Assembly: GCF_030160075.1 (NCBI RefSeq)
Contig: NZ_BSNQ01000009.1
Location: 120,295 to 184,294, forward strand
DNA: 64,000 bases
Reading direction: 5' to 3'
Source of the DNA: Dyella lipolytica
GTDB taxonomy: Bacteria; Pseudomonadota; Gammaproteobacteria; Xanthomonadales; Rhodanobacteraceae
Below, one piece after another: positions 1-10,692 of the stretch (positions within the stretch are counted from its first letter, which is position 1; each line of letters begins with the position of its first letter). Under the pieces are notes generated by a model, which was given only the letters and a program-made list of their open reading frames with translations, made no database searches and was not told where the DNA came from. A program made the position numbers and the translations under genes.

Positions 1-528
1 GCACTGCAACTCGCGCAAACGGCCGGCATCCCGACGTTGGTGCTTGATCCGCACGATTACGCCGAACGTCGCGATTACGACTTCGCCCTGTTCGACCGCA
101 TCGCGGCAAGCAAACCAGATGTGTTGGTGCTGGCGGGTTTCATGCGCATCATCGACGGCGATGCGTTGAAACCCTGGGTAGGCCGGATGATCAACATCCA
201 CCCCTCGCTGCTTCCCAAATACCGCGGCCTGCATACGCACCGTCGCGCGCTGAAGGCAGGCGATAGCGAGCACGGCGCCAGCGTGCATTACGTGACAGCC
301 GAGCTCGACGGCGGCCCGGTGATTGCCCAGACGCTGCTGCCGGTCGAAGCCGGCGACGACGAAAACACGCTCGCCGCCAGGCTGCTACCGCTGGAACATC
401 AGTTGCTATCCGCCGTAGTCGCCTTGATCGCTGCCGGTCGTCTTTCGCTGGGTGCGGACGGTATCGTCTTCGACGGCCAACCGCTTCGCAAACCCTTGCG
501 ATGGCGTGACAGAAAATTGCTGCGCTGA
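1..528 (+). CDS. purN: Phosphoribosylglycinamide formyltransferase, 5' truncated
   Basis: PurN transfers a formyl group from 10-formyl-THF to GAR in cytosolic purine synthesis. The open frame runs in from the window edge, so the true start and the N-terminal phosphate-binding part are missing; 175 residues are visible against about 210 in the family. The catalytic block N-I-H (visible residues 65-67) followed by PSLLPKYRG is present, and the catalytic Asp lies in the ELDGGPVI segment. A DUF3108 gene follows after 44 bases. Identification is secure. Confidence 0.95.
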   Translation, partial: ALQLAQTAGIPTLVLDPHDYAERRDYDFALFDRIAASKPDVLVLAGFMRIIDGDALKPWVGRMINIHPSLLPKYRGLHTHRRALKAGDSEHGASVHYVTAELDGGPVIAQTLLPVEAGDDENTLAARLLPLEHQLLSAVVALIAAGRLSLGADGIVFDGQPLRKPLRWRDRKLLR

Positions 529-572
529 CGCTGCAACGAAGCGTTCAGGATGGATGGATACACTGCCGATCC

Positions 573-1280
573 ATGCGCACACTCAAACTCCCCAGTATCC
601 TTCTCGCCGGCCTCGCGCTGGTCACCTTCACTACGGCCGCGTTTGCCGCGGCACCGACGCCGTTCACTGCGACGTATCAAGTGTCGCGCGATGGCGAGGC
701 GATGGGTCAGGCAACGATCACGTTGAAAGCCCTCGGCAACGGCGAATACGAATACAGCAACCAGATTCGCGGCACCTCCGGTCTTGCGGCCATGCTTGGT
801 GCAAACTCCAGCGACATCACGCGCTTCCGTTGGAACAATAACGCGCCCGAAACGGAAAGCTACAACTCCAAAGTGAGTGCGCTAAAGACCAAGCAGCGCC
901 AGATGCTGGTGAACTGGAATACCAAACAGGTCAGCGTGGACGAAGGCAAAGGTGCAACCAACTATGCTGCGGAGCCGGGCATGGTGGATCGCAACACCAT
1001 GTCGCTTGCGCTGGGCCTGGCATTGCGTAACGGCAGCCAGAACGTAACGCTGCCCGTCGGCGTGAAGCAGCGCGTGGAGCAACAGCAGTTCAAAGTACAA
1101 GGCACCGAAGCAGTCAAAGTGCCGGCGGGCAGCTTCCAGGCCCAACGCGTTACACGCACGGATTCGGACAAACACTTCGATGCGTGGTACGTACCGAAGC
1201 AATTCTCGCTGCCAGTGAAAATGGCGCAGAGCGACGGCGGCGATTTGACCTTGGAGCTGGTTCGCTACAGCAGCCCCTAA
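573..1280 (+). CDS. Exported DUF3108 protein
   Basis: A 235-residue protein with a clear Sec signal peptide (basic MRTLK start, hydrophobic stretch to about residue 24, AFA-A cleavage site) followed by a beta-rich domain that resembles DUF3108. No catalytic motif is visible. It follows purN closely and ends just before a strong hairpin, so it is probably co-transcribed with the purine gene, but no functional link is known to me. It is probably periplasmic; the function is unknown. Confidence 0.8.
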   Translation: MRTLKLPSILLAGLALVTFTTAAFAAAPTPFTATYQVSRDGEAMGQATITLKALGNGEYEYSNQIRGTSGLAAMLGANSSDITRFRWNNNAPETESYNSKVSALKTKQRQMLVNWNTKQVSVDEGKGATNYAAEPGMVDRNTMSLALGLALRNGSQNVTLPVGVKQRVEQQQFKVQGTEAVKVPAGSFQAQRVTRTDSDKHFDAWYVPKQFSLPVKMAQSDGGDLTLELVRYSSP

Positions 1281-1300
1281 ACGAAGCACTCCTCCACAAG

Positions 1301-1331
1301 AGAAAAGGGCTGCTTGCGCGGCCCTTTTCTT
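1301..1331. terminator. Bidirectional rho-independent terminator
   Basis: The stem GAAAAGGGC-GC pairs with GC-GGCCCTTTTC around a short TTGC-type loop, with A and T tracts on the two sides. It lies between the convergent DUF3108 gene and murA and would end both transcripts. Confidence 0.8.
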
Positions 1332-1341
1332 AGCGGAAGCA

Positions 1342-2610
<1,269 letters not shown>

Positions 2611-2648
2611 TTAAGTAAACGAAATCGGGAGAGCGGCTGCCGCGACCG

Positions 2649-2888
2649 TCAACGGCGCGCAGCGGCTTCTTCCGGTGTGAGAGTCTTGAGCGCGAGCGCA
2701 TGGATAGCGCCCCCCATCAGGTCCCCGAGTGTGGCGTAGACCAGCCGGTGCCGCGCCAGGGGCAACTTGCCCGCGAACTGCGCAGCCACCACTTCTGCCT
2801 CGAAGTGCACGCCATCGTCCCCTTGCACGTTCACCTGTGCTCCGGGCAGGCCCGTTTCAATCATTGCCTGGATGCTGGCTGCGTCCAT
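2649..2888 (-). CDS. ibaG: BolA-family protein IbaG
   Basis: A 79-residue BolA-fold protein. The family works with monothiol glutaredoxins in iron-sulfur cluster handling; IbaG is the acid-stress paralogue linked to murA. The typical BolA segment RHRLVYATLGDLMGGAIHAL is visible in the second half. There is no N-terminal extension of the BolA type, which favours IbaG. It is transcribed towards murA and probably forms an operon with it. Confidence 0.88.
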   Translation of the reverse strand: MDAASIQAMIETGLPGAQVNVQGDDGVHFEAEVVAAQFAGKLPLARHRLVYATLGDLMGGAIHALALKTLTPEEAAARR

Positions 2889-3055
2889 TGGTTTTCCACT
2901 GCGGAGATCCTGAACGCCGGCCGCTCGATGTTAAGGGGCGAGCCATTGGCGTCAGGCATCAAGATAGAATGCGAATGTGCCATGTTAATGGAAATCTGCT
3001 GTCGCAGAAACGACACAGGCGACCCCCGTCAGCCGCCAGCCGTCATCGAGGACGC

Positions 3056-4066
3056 ATGAACGCACCCATCGTCAAAGCCAAGTCCACCCGGGTGGATGCT
3101 GCCGCCATCGTGCGCAGCGCACGCACGGTCATCGCCACCGAGGCAGCCGCCATTCGCGCGCTGGAGCCGCGGATCGACGAGACTTTTGTCGACGCCTGCC
3201 GGCTGATCCTGGGCTGCAAAGGGCGCGTGGTGGTCACCGGAATGGGCAAGTCCGGCCATGTGGGGCGCAAGATTGCCGCCACCCTGGCCTCCACCGGCAC
3301 GCCTGCTTTCTTCGTCCATCCGGGCGAGGCCAGCCATGGCGACCTGGGCATGATTCTGCCGCAGGACGTGGTGCTGGCCTTGTCCAACTCCGGCGAGACG
3401 GATGAGATTCTCTTCATCCTGCCCGTGATCAAGCGCCAAGGCATCCCGCTGGTCGCCATTACCGGCAACCCGGACTCCTCCCTCGCCGGCCAGGCCGACG
3501 TGCATCTGGATGCTGGTATTTCCGCCGAGGCCTGCCCGCTGGGCCTGGCACCTACGGCCAGCACGACGGCCGCGCTGGTGATGGGCGATGCCCTGGCGAT
3601 AGCCCTGCTGGAGGCACGCGGGTTTACCTCTGAGGACTTCGCGCGTTCTCATCCCGCCGGGAGCCTGGGCCGTCGTCTGCTGTTGCACATCAGCGACGTG
3701 ATGCACACAGGTACCGGCATACCGACGATCTCCCCTGACGCGAGCCTTACCGAAGCCTTGATGGAAATGACCCGCAAACATCTGGGCATGACCGCCGTCG
3801 TCGATCACGAACAGCACCTGCTGGGCGTGTTCACTGACGGCGACTTGCGCCGTGCCCTGGACGACGACGGTGTCGACCTGCGCAACGCCAAGGTCAGCGA
3901 CTTGATGACGCGCGGCCCCAAGGTGATCGGCGCGGACAAACTGGCTATCGAAGCGGCGCAATTGATGGAGAAATACCAGATTCACGCCTTGCTGGTGGTC
4001 GACGACGCGCAGCGTGTGGTCGGTGCACTGAACATCCACGACCTGCTGCGCGCACGCGTCGTTTGA
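3056..4066 (+). CDS. kdsD: D-arabinose-5-phosphate isomerase
   Basis: KdsD converts ribulose-5-phosphate to arabinose-5-phosphate, the entry step of Kdo synthesis for LPS. From the ATG at 3056 the protein has 336 residues: an SIS sugar-isomerase domain (about 40-175, with TGMGKSG at 61-67 and the SNSGETDE phosphosugar loop near 110) and two CBS domains (about 205-260 and 275-330). The frame is open far upstream, but that part is antisense to ibaG; the 3056 start is preceded by a GAGGA Shine-Dalgarno and gives the usual family length. kdsC follows after 10 bases. Confidence 0.95.
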   Translation: MNAPIVKAKSTRVDAAAIVRSARTVIATEAAAIRALEPRIDETFVDACRLILGCKGRVVVTGMGKSGHVGRKIAATLASTGTPAFFVHPGEASHGDLGMILPQDVVLALSNSGETDEILFILPVIKRQGIPLVAITGNPDSSLAGQADVHLDAGISAEACPLGLAPTASTTAALVMGDALAIALLEARGFTSEDFARSHPAGSLGRRLLLHISDVMHTGTGIPTISPDASLTEALMEMTRKHLGMTAVVDHEQHLLGVFTDGDLRRALDDDGVDLRNAKVSDLMTRGPKVIGADKLAIEAAQLMEKYQIHALLVVDDAQRVVGALNIHDLLRARVV

Positions 4067-4076
4067 CGGAAGCCTC

Positions 4077-4619
4077 ATGGATTACCTCGCCAATCTGCCC
4101 GCCGAGCTGCTCGCCCGCGCCGCCAAGATCCGTCTGGCGGCGTTCGATGTGGATGGCACGCTCACCGATGGCCGCCTCTGGTACAGCGAGAGCGGCCATG
4201 AAACCAAAGTGTTCCACGTACATGACGGCCTGGGTCTGAAGCTGCTGCAGACGCATGGCGTGCAAGTGGCCATCATCAGCGCGCGCATCAGTCATCCCGT
4301 GGCGCTGCGTGCGGAAGAACTGGATATCGCCCATGTCTACCAGGGCCAGGGCGACAAGCGCGAATGCCTGCTGCAGATCCTGGAAGCCCTGAATCTGCAG
4401 CCCGAACAGGCGGCCTTCGTGGGCGACGATCTGCAGGACATTCCAGCCATGCGCCTCGCCGGTCTCGCGGTTGCGGTCGCCAACGCCCATCCCTGGGTGG
4501 TTGCGCAGGCTCAGTGGCAAACCCACCTTGGCGGCGGCATGGGTGCGGTGCGCGAAGTTTGCGACCTGATCCTTCACGCACAGGGCAAAACGGCGGCGGA
4601 ACAGGAGCACTGGCGGTGA
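4077..4619 (+). CDS. kdsC: Kdo-8-phosphate phosphatase
   Basis: KdsC is the HAD-type phosphatase that releases Kdo from Kdo-8-P. Its 180 residues carry motif I DVDGTLTDG (residues 24-32), a motif II region IISAR, and the motif IV acidic pair in GDDLQD. It is a small tetrameric HAD protein without a cap domain, as usual for this family. Its stop codon overlaps the GTG start of lptC, so translation is probably coupled. Confidence 0.95.
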   Translation: MDYLANLPAELLARAAKIRLAAFDVDGTLTDGRLWYSESGHETKVFHVHDGLGLKLLQTHGVQVAIISARISHPVALRAEELDIAHVYQGQGDKRECLLQILEALNLQPEQAAFVGDDLQDIPAMRLAGLAVAVANAHPWVVAQAQWQTHLGGGMGAVREVCDLILHAQGKTAAEQEHWR

Positions 4620-5278
4620 ATCTGCGCCAATACCTGCGCGATAACCGCATCACCGTGGTCATCGCCGTGCTCGCCATTGCCGCACCCGCAAGCTGGATGC
4701 TGCAGCGCTGGGTGGCGGGGGCCCCTCCCACCAACGATTTTATCGGGCCGCCCGTATCGGATTACGTGCTCTACACCTCCAAGGTGTGGAGTTACGACGT
4801 CGACGGACTGCTCAACTTCACCATGACCGCGCCACGCATGGATCGCCGCGCGGGCGATGAATCGCTATATATCAATGCGCCGATTTTCGACATCAAAGCC
4901 AAGAAACCCGGCGTGCCGGACTGGCAGGGCAATGCACCCTTCGGCTGGGTCAACAAGACGGGCACCCTGATGCGGCTGGACGGCGATGTCTACATGTATC
5001 GCCCTGCCTATGCCGGGGGTCCCATGGCAACATTGCATACCTCCGATGTCACCGGCTGGCCGAAAGAGAACCGCATGGAAACGACGGCGCCCGCAGTGAT
5101 GACGCAGGGTCAAAGCGTAATGAACGGCGTCGGCATGCGTGCCAACTTAGACGATAACCATTTGGAGTTGCTCCATGACGTGCACGGCATCCTCTATCCG
5201 CGCCAGAAAAATGCTACGACTCAGCCTGTTGGCCACGGGGTTGCTGCTCCTGCAGCCGGCGCTGGCAAAGCAGGATGA
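4616..5278 (+). CDS. lptC: LPS export protein LptC
   Basis: LptC is the single-pass inner-membrane protein that passes LPS from LptB2FG to LptA. The GTG start at 4616 overlaps the kdsC TGA by four bases. The 220-residue product has one N-terminal membrane segment (about residues 12-30) and a periplasmic beta-jellyroll region with the family pattern of a DYVLYTSKVWSYDVDG start. The C-terminal 35 or so codons overlap the start of lptA, and the tail is alanine-glycine rich. Confidence 0.9.
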   Translation: MNLRQYLRDNRITVVIAVLAIAAPASWMLQRWVAGAPPTNDFIGPPVSDYVLYTSKVWSYDVDGLLNFTMTAPRMDRRAGDESLYINAPIFDIKAKKPGVPDWQGNAPFGWVNKTGTLMRLDGDVYMYRPAYAGGPMATLHTSDVTGWPKENRMETTAPAVMTQGQSVMNGVGMRANLDDNHLELLHDVHGILYPRQKNATTQPVGHGVAAPAAGAGKAG

Positions 5279-5828
5279 CCGCAACCAGCCGATCCATGTC
5301 GTACACGCCGACAGCATGGACGGTTACAACGAACCCAATTCCGTCAGCACCTTCACGGGCAGCGTCCTGATCACTCAGGGCACCATGAAGCTGACCGGTC
5401 AGGTCGCCAAGATCTTCACGGCTAAGGAAGACACCTCGGTCGATCACATCATCGTGACCGGCACAGCCCAGAAGCGGCCGCACATCGAACAGATCGACGA
5501 CAACGGCAACCTGATGACCGGCGACGCCGATCAGCTGTACTACGACAACGTCAACAGCATCGCAATCCTTACCGGCCATGCCGTGGTCCATCAGCAGAAC
5601 AAGGGCGACTCCAGCGGCGCCAAGCTCACCTACAACACCAACACCGGTTACATGGCCGGCGAGAGCGGTAACGAAGGCCCGGTGTCGATGACGTTCTTGC
5701 CGAAGCAGAAGCCCATTACGCCGAAGAATGGCGCTCCGGCCCCCGCGCCAGTCAAACCCGCGACTAAACCGGCTCCCCATTCACCCACCACGCCGGCGCC
5801 CGCCAGCAGCGCGCCGACCAAGGGATAA
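5175..5828 (+). CDS. lptA: LPS transport periplasmic protein LptA
   Basis: LptA forms the periplasmic bridge that carries LPS to the outer membrane. The start at 5175 has a GGAG Shine-Dalgarno seven bases upstream; the internal ATG at 5211 has none, although it would give a more compact signal peptide (MLRLSLLATG, cleavage after ALA). The mature part has the OstA/LptA beta-jellyroll with repeated turns such as FTGSVLITQGTMKLTG. The last 40 residues are a Pro/Ala/Lys-rich tail that is unusually long. The gene overlaps the end of lptC by 104 bases. Confidence 0.92.
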   Translation: MTCTASSIRARKMLRLSLLATGLLLLQPALAKQDDRNQPIHVVHADSMDGYNEPNSVSTFTGSVLITQGTMKLTGQVAKIFTAKEDTSVDHIIVTGTAQKRPHIEQIDDNGNLMTGDADQLYYDNVNSIAILTGHAVVHQQNKGDSSGAKLTYNTNTGYMAGESGNEGPVSMTFLPKQKPITPKNGAPAPAPVKPATKPAPHSPTTPAPASSAPTKG

Positions 5829-5837
5829 TCGCTACTC

Positions 5838-6557
5838 ATGCTTTCCGCAGAAGGGCTGCAAAAAAGTTTCCGCGCGCGCCAGGTCGTGCGTGATTTCGCG
5901 TTCTCGATCCGCCAGGGCGAAGTGGTCGGCCTGCTCGGCCCCAATGGCGCAGGCAAGACCACCTGTTTCTACATGATCGTGGGCTTGATCGAAGCCGACG
6001 GTGGCGCTATCAAGCTCGATAAGCAGGACATCACCGGGCTGCCCATGCACGCGCGCGCCAAGCTCGGCATTGGCTATCTGCCACAGGAAGCATCGGTGTT
6101 TCGCCGCCTCAGCGTGGCGGACAACATCATGGCGGTGCTGGAACTGCGCGAAGGCCTCGATCAGCGCAAACGCGACGCCGAACTGGAAAGTCTGCTTGAC
6201 GAATTGAAGATTGCCCACATCGCCGGCCAGAAGGGCATCAGCCTCTCCGGCGGTGAACGTCGCCGCGTAGAAATCGCCCGCGCCCTTGCCGCACAACCGC
6301 GTTACATGTTGCTCGACGAACCGTTCGCCGGCGTGGACCCGATCTCGGTCGGTGAAATCCAGCGCATCGTGCGACACCTGAAGGAACGCGGCATCGGCGT
6401 GCTGATCACCGATCACAACGTCCGCGAGACACTGGGCATCTGCGACCGCGCCTACATCATGAACGAAGGCGAGGTGCTCTCGCGCGGCACGCCCGCGCAC
6501 ATCCTCGCCGACGAAAAAGTGCGCGAGGTTTATCTGGGGCGTGAATTCCGCTTGTAA
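5838..6557 (+). CDS. lptB: LPS export ABC transporter ATPase LptB
   Basis: LptB energises LPS extraction with LptF and LptG, which are not in this window. Its 239 residues show Walker A GPNGAGKT (34-41), a Q-loop region [15 protein letters not shown], the signature [16 protein letters not shown], Walker [14 protein letters not shown] and the switch His in [11 protein letters not shown]. The gene lies nine bases after lptA and completes the kdsD-kdsC-lptC-lptA-lptB operon. Confidence 0.97.
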   Translation: MLSAEGLQKSFRARQVVRDFAFSIRQGEVVGLLGPNGAGKTTCFYMIVGLIEADGGAIKLDKQDITGLPMHARAKLGIGYLPQEASVFRRLSVADNIMAVLELREGLDQRKRDAELESLLDELKIAHIAGQKGISLSGGERRRVEIARALAAQPRYMLLDEPFAGVDPISVGEIQRIVRHLKERGIGVLITDHNVRETLGICDRAYIMNEGEVLSRGTPAHILADEKVREVYLGREFRL

Positions 6558-6699
6558 TACTCCATTCAAACCGCCCGCACAAGTTGCAATTTGCGTCGTT
6601 TCACATCCGCATACACGACCGGTCATTTCGGTCGTAGAGGCTATGGCCGACGCTCCGGCGAAGGGTTAGGATGATGCCAAGTTCACCCTCTTGGCAGGC

Positions 6700-8181
6700 A
6701 TGAAACCGGGACTTCAGTTTCGTCTTAATCAACAGCTGGCTCTCACGCCGCAACTGCAACAAGCCATTCGCCTGTTGCAATTGTCGCAACTGGAGTTGGC
6801 CGCCGAACTGCGCCAGCTTGCCGAGAGCAATCCACTGCTCGAGTTCGCCGAGGACGCCGATCCGGAACAAGACGAAAACGAAGGCGACAGCGAATTCGAG
6901 AACGAATTCGATGCTCCGCTCTCGGCCAAGAGCGATACGTCCGCGAGCAGTGATAACGATGAGGCACCGGAGTGGACCGAGGCCGATATCACCGCCGACC
7001 AACCGATTGATTTCTCGTCCAGCAACGGCAGCGGCAACGGTAGTAGCAGCCAAAGCAACCGCGACGATGAAGGGATGGAGCCGCAGAACGCCGCGCCCGA
7101 ATCCCTGCAGGAACACCTGCTATGGCAGCTCAACCTGACACCGATGGAACCGCGCGCCAAGGCCATCGCCACGGTGCTGATCGACGCATTGAACACAGAC
7201 GGCTATCTGGGGGAAGGCCTAGATGCTGTCCTTGCGGCGTTGCCGCCTCATTTGAAGGCGACGCTCGAAGAAGTGGAAGGTGTTCGCCGGCAACTGCAAC
7301 AGTTCGATCCCGCCGGCGTCGCCAGTATCGACTTGCAAGACTGCCTGCGCGCGCAGCTCGAACAGTTCGACCCTAGCACGCCGCAACGCGATCTGGCGTT
7401 ACGCATCGTCGAACATGAACTGGAGCTTCTGGCGCGCAACGATATGGTCAAGCTTGCGCGCCGCATGCATGCCAGCGAAGAGGAAACCACGGCCGCAGCA
7501 CTCCTGATCCGCAGCCTCGACCCGCGTCCCGGTGCCGCGCTGGATATCACGCCGGTGGAATATGTCGCGCCCGACGTCTATGCGCGCAAGGATGGCACCC
7601 GTTGGCGTGTGGTCCTGAACCCGGACAGCCAACCGAAGCTCAGCCTGAACCAGCACTACTGCGGCCTTATTGCGCGAGCGCGCAGTGACGACGCAAGCTG
7701 GATGCGCGGTCAATTGCAGGAAGCGCGGTGGCTCATCAAGAGCCTGGAATCTCGCGCCGAAACACTGCTGAAGGTGGCCGAAGCCATCGTACGTCGGCAA
7801 AGCGCCTTCCTTGACTACGGTCCGGAAGCCATGCAACCGCTGGTGCTGCGCGAAGTGGCCGAGGAAGTGGGTATGCATGAATCAACGATTTCACGTGTAA
7901 CTACCCGCAAGTACATCCACACGCCGCGCGGCACCTACGAGCTGAAGTATTTCTTCTCCAGCGGCGTGTCCACGGAAGACGGCGGCAGCGCGTCGGCCAC
8001 CGCCATTCAGGCGATGCTGCGCAAACTGGTCGATGGCGAAGATCCGCGCAAACCGTTGTCGGATCAGGCGCTCGCCGAAGAATTGCACGGTAAAGGCATT
8101 CAGGTGGCGCGCCGCACCGTCGCCAAGTACAGGGAAATCCTACGTATTCCCAGCTCCAGCGAACGACAGCGCAACAGCTGA
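6700..8181 (+). CDS. rpoN: RNA polymerase sigma-54 factor
   Basis: RpoN directs RNA polymerase to -24/-12 promoters and needs an AAA+ activator. The product from the ATG at 6700 has 493 residues: the Gln/Leu-rich region I (residues 1-50, starting MKPGLQFRLNQQLALTPQLQ), an acidic Asp/Glu/Ser-rich region II (about 50-125), the core-binding domain, and the C-terminal RpoN box ARRTVAKYRE. A TTG nine bases upstream is in frame but less likely. A candidate target promoter with a perfect consensus lies in this same window at 45164-45179. Confidence 0.97.
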   Translation: MKPGLQFRLNQQLALTPQLQQAIRLLQLSQLELAAELRQLAESNPLLEFAEDADPEQDENEGDSEFENEFDAPLSAKSDTSASSDNDEAPEWTEADITADQPIDFSSSNGSGNGSSSQSNRDDEGMEPQNAAPESLQEHLLWQLNLTPMEPRAKAIATVLIDALNTDGYLGEGLDAVLAALPPHLKATLEEVEGVRRQLQQFDPAGVASIDLQDCLRAQLEQFDPSTPQRDLALRIVEHELELLARNDMVKLARRMHASEEETTAAALLIRSLDPRPGAALDITPVEYVAPDVYARKDGTRWRVVLNPDSQPKLSLNQHYCGLIARARSDDASWMRGQLQEARWLIKSLESRAETLLKVAEAIVRRQSAFLDYGPEAMQPLVLREVAEEVGMHESTISRVTTRKYIHTPRGTYELKYFFSSGVSTEDGGSASATAIQAMLRKLVDGEDPRKPLSDQALAEELHGKGIQVARRTVAKYREILRIPSSSERQRNS

Positions 8182-8210
8182 ATGTTGGCGCCGTCATAAC
8201 GCTCGGGAAC

Positions 8211-8238
8211 TTGCTACTAAACGGAACGTTCCTATATT
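8211..8238 (+). promoter_or_regulatory. Candidate sigma-70 promoter for hpf with palindromic spacer
   Basis: TTGCTA (8211-8216) and TATATT (8233-8238) are 16 bases apart. Most of the spacer is the perfect palindrome GGAACGTTCC (8223-8232), which could be an operator. The position is about 100 bases upstream of the hpf start. Pattern match only. Confidence 0.45.
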
Positions 8239-8337
8239 CAAGAGTAAGGTTTTGCTTCACGGTGCAACGATCGTTTCACGGCGATTCGCGCATCGATCCA
8301 CGCCGCCGCTGGCGGCAGCTCTAGAAGGAGGCGCACC

Positions 8338-8661
8338 ATGCAATTTCAACTCAGTGGTCAACAGATCGATGTCACCGCGGCCCTGCGCGACCATGTCACG
8401 GCCAAGCTCGATCGATTGACCCGCCTCGACGACCGCATCGTCAGCTTGAACGTCGTGCTCTCGGTCAACAAACTCCAGCAGCGCGCCGAGGCCACCATGA
8501 ACGTCACAGGCAATTCGCTGCACGCCGAAGCCACCGGTACTGACATGTACGCCTCCATCGACATCATGTTCGACAAGCTCGTCAATCAGTTGCGCCGATA
8601 CCGTGAAAAGCTGTGCGACAAGCACCAGCGCGAAGTACGCGAGGTTCGCCAATACGGCTGA
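8338..8661 (+). CDS. hpf: Ribosome hibernation promoting factor
   Basis: Short-form HPF (107 residues) binds the 30S decoding region and promotes 100S ribosome dimers in stationary phase. It shows the family fold with MQFQLSGQQIDVTAALRDHV at the N-terminus and the basic patch RRYREKLCDKHQREVR near the end. A strong AAGGAGG Shine-Dalgarno lies upstream. The gene lies in its usual place after rpoN. Confidence 0.95.
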   Translation: MQFQLSGQQIDVTAALRDHVTAKLDRLTRLDDRIVSLNVVLSVNKLQQRAEATMNVTGNSLHAEATGTDMYASIDIMFDKLVNQLRRYREKLCDKHQREVREVRQYG

Positions 8662-8670
8662 ATTCTCCCC

Positions 8671-8695
8671 CGCCCGCCCCCATATGGGGCGGGCG
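8671..8695. terminator. GC-rich hairpin after hpf
   Basis: CGCCCGCCCC and GGGGCGGGCG form a perfect 10-bp stem around CATAT, ten bases after the hpf stop. There is no U tract, so it may act as an mRNA-stabilising or pause hairpin rather than a classical terminator. Confidence 0.5.
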
Positions 8696-8800
8696 CCCTC
8701 CCCCTCCCGGGCCTCATAACGACCCGCCTCCGAGCCCAAGCTGGCACAATAGTTCCTGCCGCCGCCCCCGATCAGGCCTCTGCGGCGCAAAGGAACGCCC

Positions 8801-9751
8801 TTGGACCGCCTCACCGCACGACAACTCTTCGACGATATCCACGAGCGCATGGCGCTGCGCTGGATCGCGGGCATGCGTGGCGAAACACGCACGCTGGAGT
8901 ACGGCTCCACGCCCGCGCGCCGCCCTTCGCTGGTGGGCTATCTCAACGTCATCTATCCGAACAAGATTCAGATCGTCGGCACCGAAGAGCTGAGCTATCT
9001 CGACGGCCTGGATTCGCGACAGCGCTGGGAAGTGATTCACAAAGCGGCCGCGACGCAGCCAGTGGCCTTCATCGTCACCAAGGACCAGACGATACCCGCC
9101 GACCTGCGCGAAGTGGCGGAAGAAACCAACACGCCTCTGTGGATCAGCGCCAAACGCGGCCACGAATTGTTGACCTGGATGCAATATCACTTGGCGCGCA
9201 CCATGGCGCCGCGTCTCACCTTGCACGGTGTATTGCTGGAAGTGTTCTCGATTGGCGTGCTGATTACCGGCGAGGCCGGTTCCGGCAAAAGCGAGCTGGC
9301 GCTGGAACTGATCAGCCGCGGCCATCGGCTGGTCGCCGACGACGCGCCCGAATTCACCCTGATCGCGCCGGACGTGATCGACGGCGCCTGCCCCGAGCTG
9401 CTGCAAGATCTGTTGGAAGTGCGCGGCCTGGGCATACTCAACGTGCGCGAAATGTTTGGTCACACGTCCGTAAAGACGTCCAAATACCTGCGCCTGGTGG
9501 TGCACCTCAAGCCACTGCGCGAGGCCGAATACTCCGATGGCATGACGCGCCTGACCGGAGACGTCGGGCACCGCGAAATTTTCGACGTGCAGGTGCCGAT
9601 GATCACCCTGCCCGTCGCGCCCGGCCGCAACCTTGCCGTACTGGTGGAGGCAGCCGTGCGCAGCCACATGCTCAAGAGCAAAGGCATCGATCCAGCCATG
9701 AGCTTTATGGATCGCCAGGCCCACCAGATGCGCCGGCTTCCTCCGTGGTGA
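8801..9751 (+). CDS. hprK: HPr kinase/phosphorylase
   Basis: HprK phosphorylates HPr on Ser46 using ATP and removes it by phosphorolysis, linking PTS state to metabolism. The 316-residue protein has an N-terminal domain and a C-terminal kinase with Walker [10 protein letters not shown], the His of TLHGVL just upstream of it, and the family signature [15 protein letters not shown]. The start is TTG, supported by AAAGGAA six bases upstream. It overlaps nothing and ends four bases before rapZ. The matching Ser46 is present in the HPr encoded nearby. Confidence 0.95.
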   Translation: MDRLTARQLFDDIHERMALRWIAGMRGETRTLEYGSTPARRPSLVGYLNVIYPNKIQIVGTEELSYLDGLDSRQRWEVIHKAAATQPVAFIVTKDQTIPADLREVAEETNTPLWISAKRGHELLTWMQYHLARTMAPRLTLHGVLLEVFSIGVLITGEAGSGKSELALELISRGHRLVADDAPEFTLIAPDVIDGACPELLQDLLEVRGLGILNVREMFGHTSVKTSKYLRLVVHLKPLREAEYSDGMTRLTGDVGHREIFDVQVPMITLPVAPGRNLAVLVEAAVRSHMLKSKGIDPAMSFMDRQAHQMRRLPPW

Positions 9752-9755
9752 CCTC

Positions 9756-10649
9756 ATGAGCGAAAACATCAGCCTGCTGTTTGCCGACGATCCGAACGCC
9801 ATCCATCTGGTGGTGCTGACCGGCATGTCGGGTGGCGGCAAAACGGTGGCCTTGCGCGCACTGGAAGACCTGGAGTTCTACTGCGTCGACAACCTGCCCA
9901 GCGCACTGCTGCCGCAATTGGTCGACGCGGCGACGCGCGGCGATAGCCATCGCCGACGCATCGCCGTCGGCGTGGACGTGCGCAACCGTGACGAAGATTT
10001 TCAACACATGCCCAAAGTGCTCTCGTCCCTGGCGGCGAGCGTGCATGTGCATCTGATCTTCATCGACTGTAGCGATGCGGTGCTGACGAAGCGCTTCTCG
10101 GAAACACGACGTCGACATCCATTAGCTTCACGAGGCATGTCGCTAGCCGATGCAATCGCCGAGGAACGTCGGTTGTTGCGTCCATTGATGGCGATCGCCG
10201 AACGCGTGATCGACTCCAGCGATTTGAACGTACACCAGCTGCGCCGCTTGATCGCCACCGGTTACGCGCAAACCACCGCCGGTCTCACGCTGATGTTCCA
10301 ATCGTTCGCCTTCCGACGCGGACTGCCCCTGGATTCCGATTTCGTGTTCGACGCGCGCTGCCTGCCCAATCCGCATTGGGAGCCGACATTGCGCCCGCTT
10401 TCGGGCAAGGACGGTCCAGTGCGCGAATTCCTCGAACAGCAGCCTGTGGTCGGCGAATACTTTGCCGATACGGCGCGCTGGCTCGACGCGTGGCTGCCCC
10501 GCTTCGAAGCGGATGACCGTAGCTACGTCACCATCTCCATTGGCTGTACCGGCGGTCGTCACCGTTCGGTCTACCTGGTCGAAAAACTCGCCGCGCACTA
10601 CCGCACCAGCCGCGAAGGCGTTCTCACTTTCCATCGTGAACTCGAGTGA
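9756..10649 (+). CDS. rapZ: RNase adapter protein RapZ
   Basis: RapZ is a nucleotide- and RNA-binding adapter; in E. coli it guides RNase E to the sRNA GlmZ and so controls glucosamine-6-phosphate synthase. Its 297 residues have Walker A GMSGGGKT (23-30), a DARCLPNPHW segment, and the C-terminal RNA/metabolite domain with IGCTGGRHRSV. It follows hprK by four bases. Whether the sRNA pathway exists in this organism cannot be judged from the window. Confidence 0.95.
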   Translation: MSENISLLFADDPNAIHLVVLTGMSGGGKTVALRALEDLEFYCVDNLPSALLPQLVDAATRGDSHRRRIAVGVDVRNRDEDFQHMPKVLSSLAASVHVHLIFIDCSDAVLTKRFSETRRRHPLASRGMSLADAIAEERRLLRPLMAIAERVIDSSDLNVHQLRRLIATGYAQTTAGLTLMFQSFAFRRGLPLDSDFVFDARCLPNPHWEPTLRPLSGKDGPVREFLEQQPVVGEYFADTARWLDAWLPRFEADDRSYVTISIGCTGGRHRSVYLVEKLAAHYRTSREGVLTFHRELE

Positions 10650-10692
10650 TAGCCATGTTGTCTCAAACCAAACTCACCAAAGCCGCCGTGTC

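Noticed and set aside
2729-3055. N-terminal extension of kdsD
   Set aside because: It overlaps ibaG on the other strand and is not part of the SIS-CBS family; 3056 has a Shine-Dalgarno and gives normal length.
8742-8756. TGGCAC upstream of hprK as a sigma-54 promoter
   Set aside because: The -12 GC dinucleotide is absent at the required spacing, so it fails the sigma-54 consensus.
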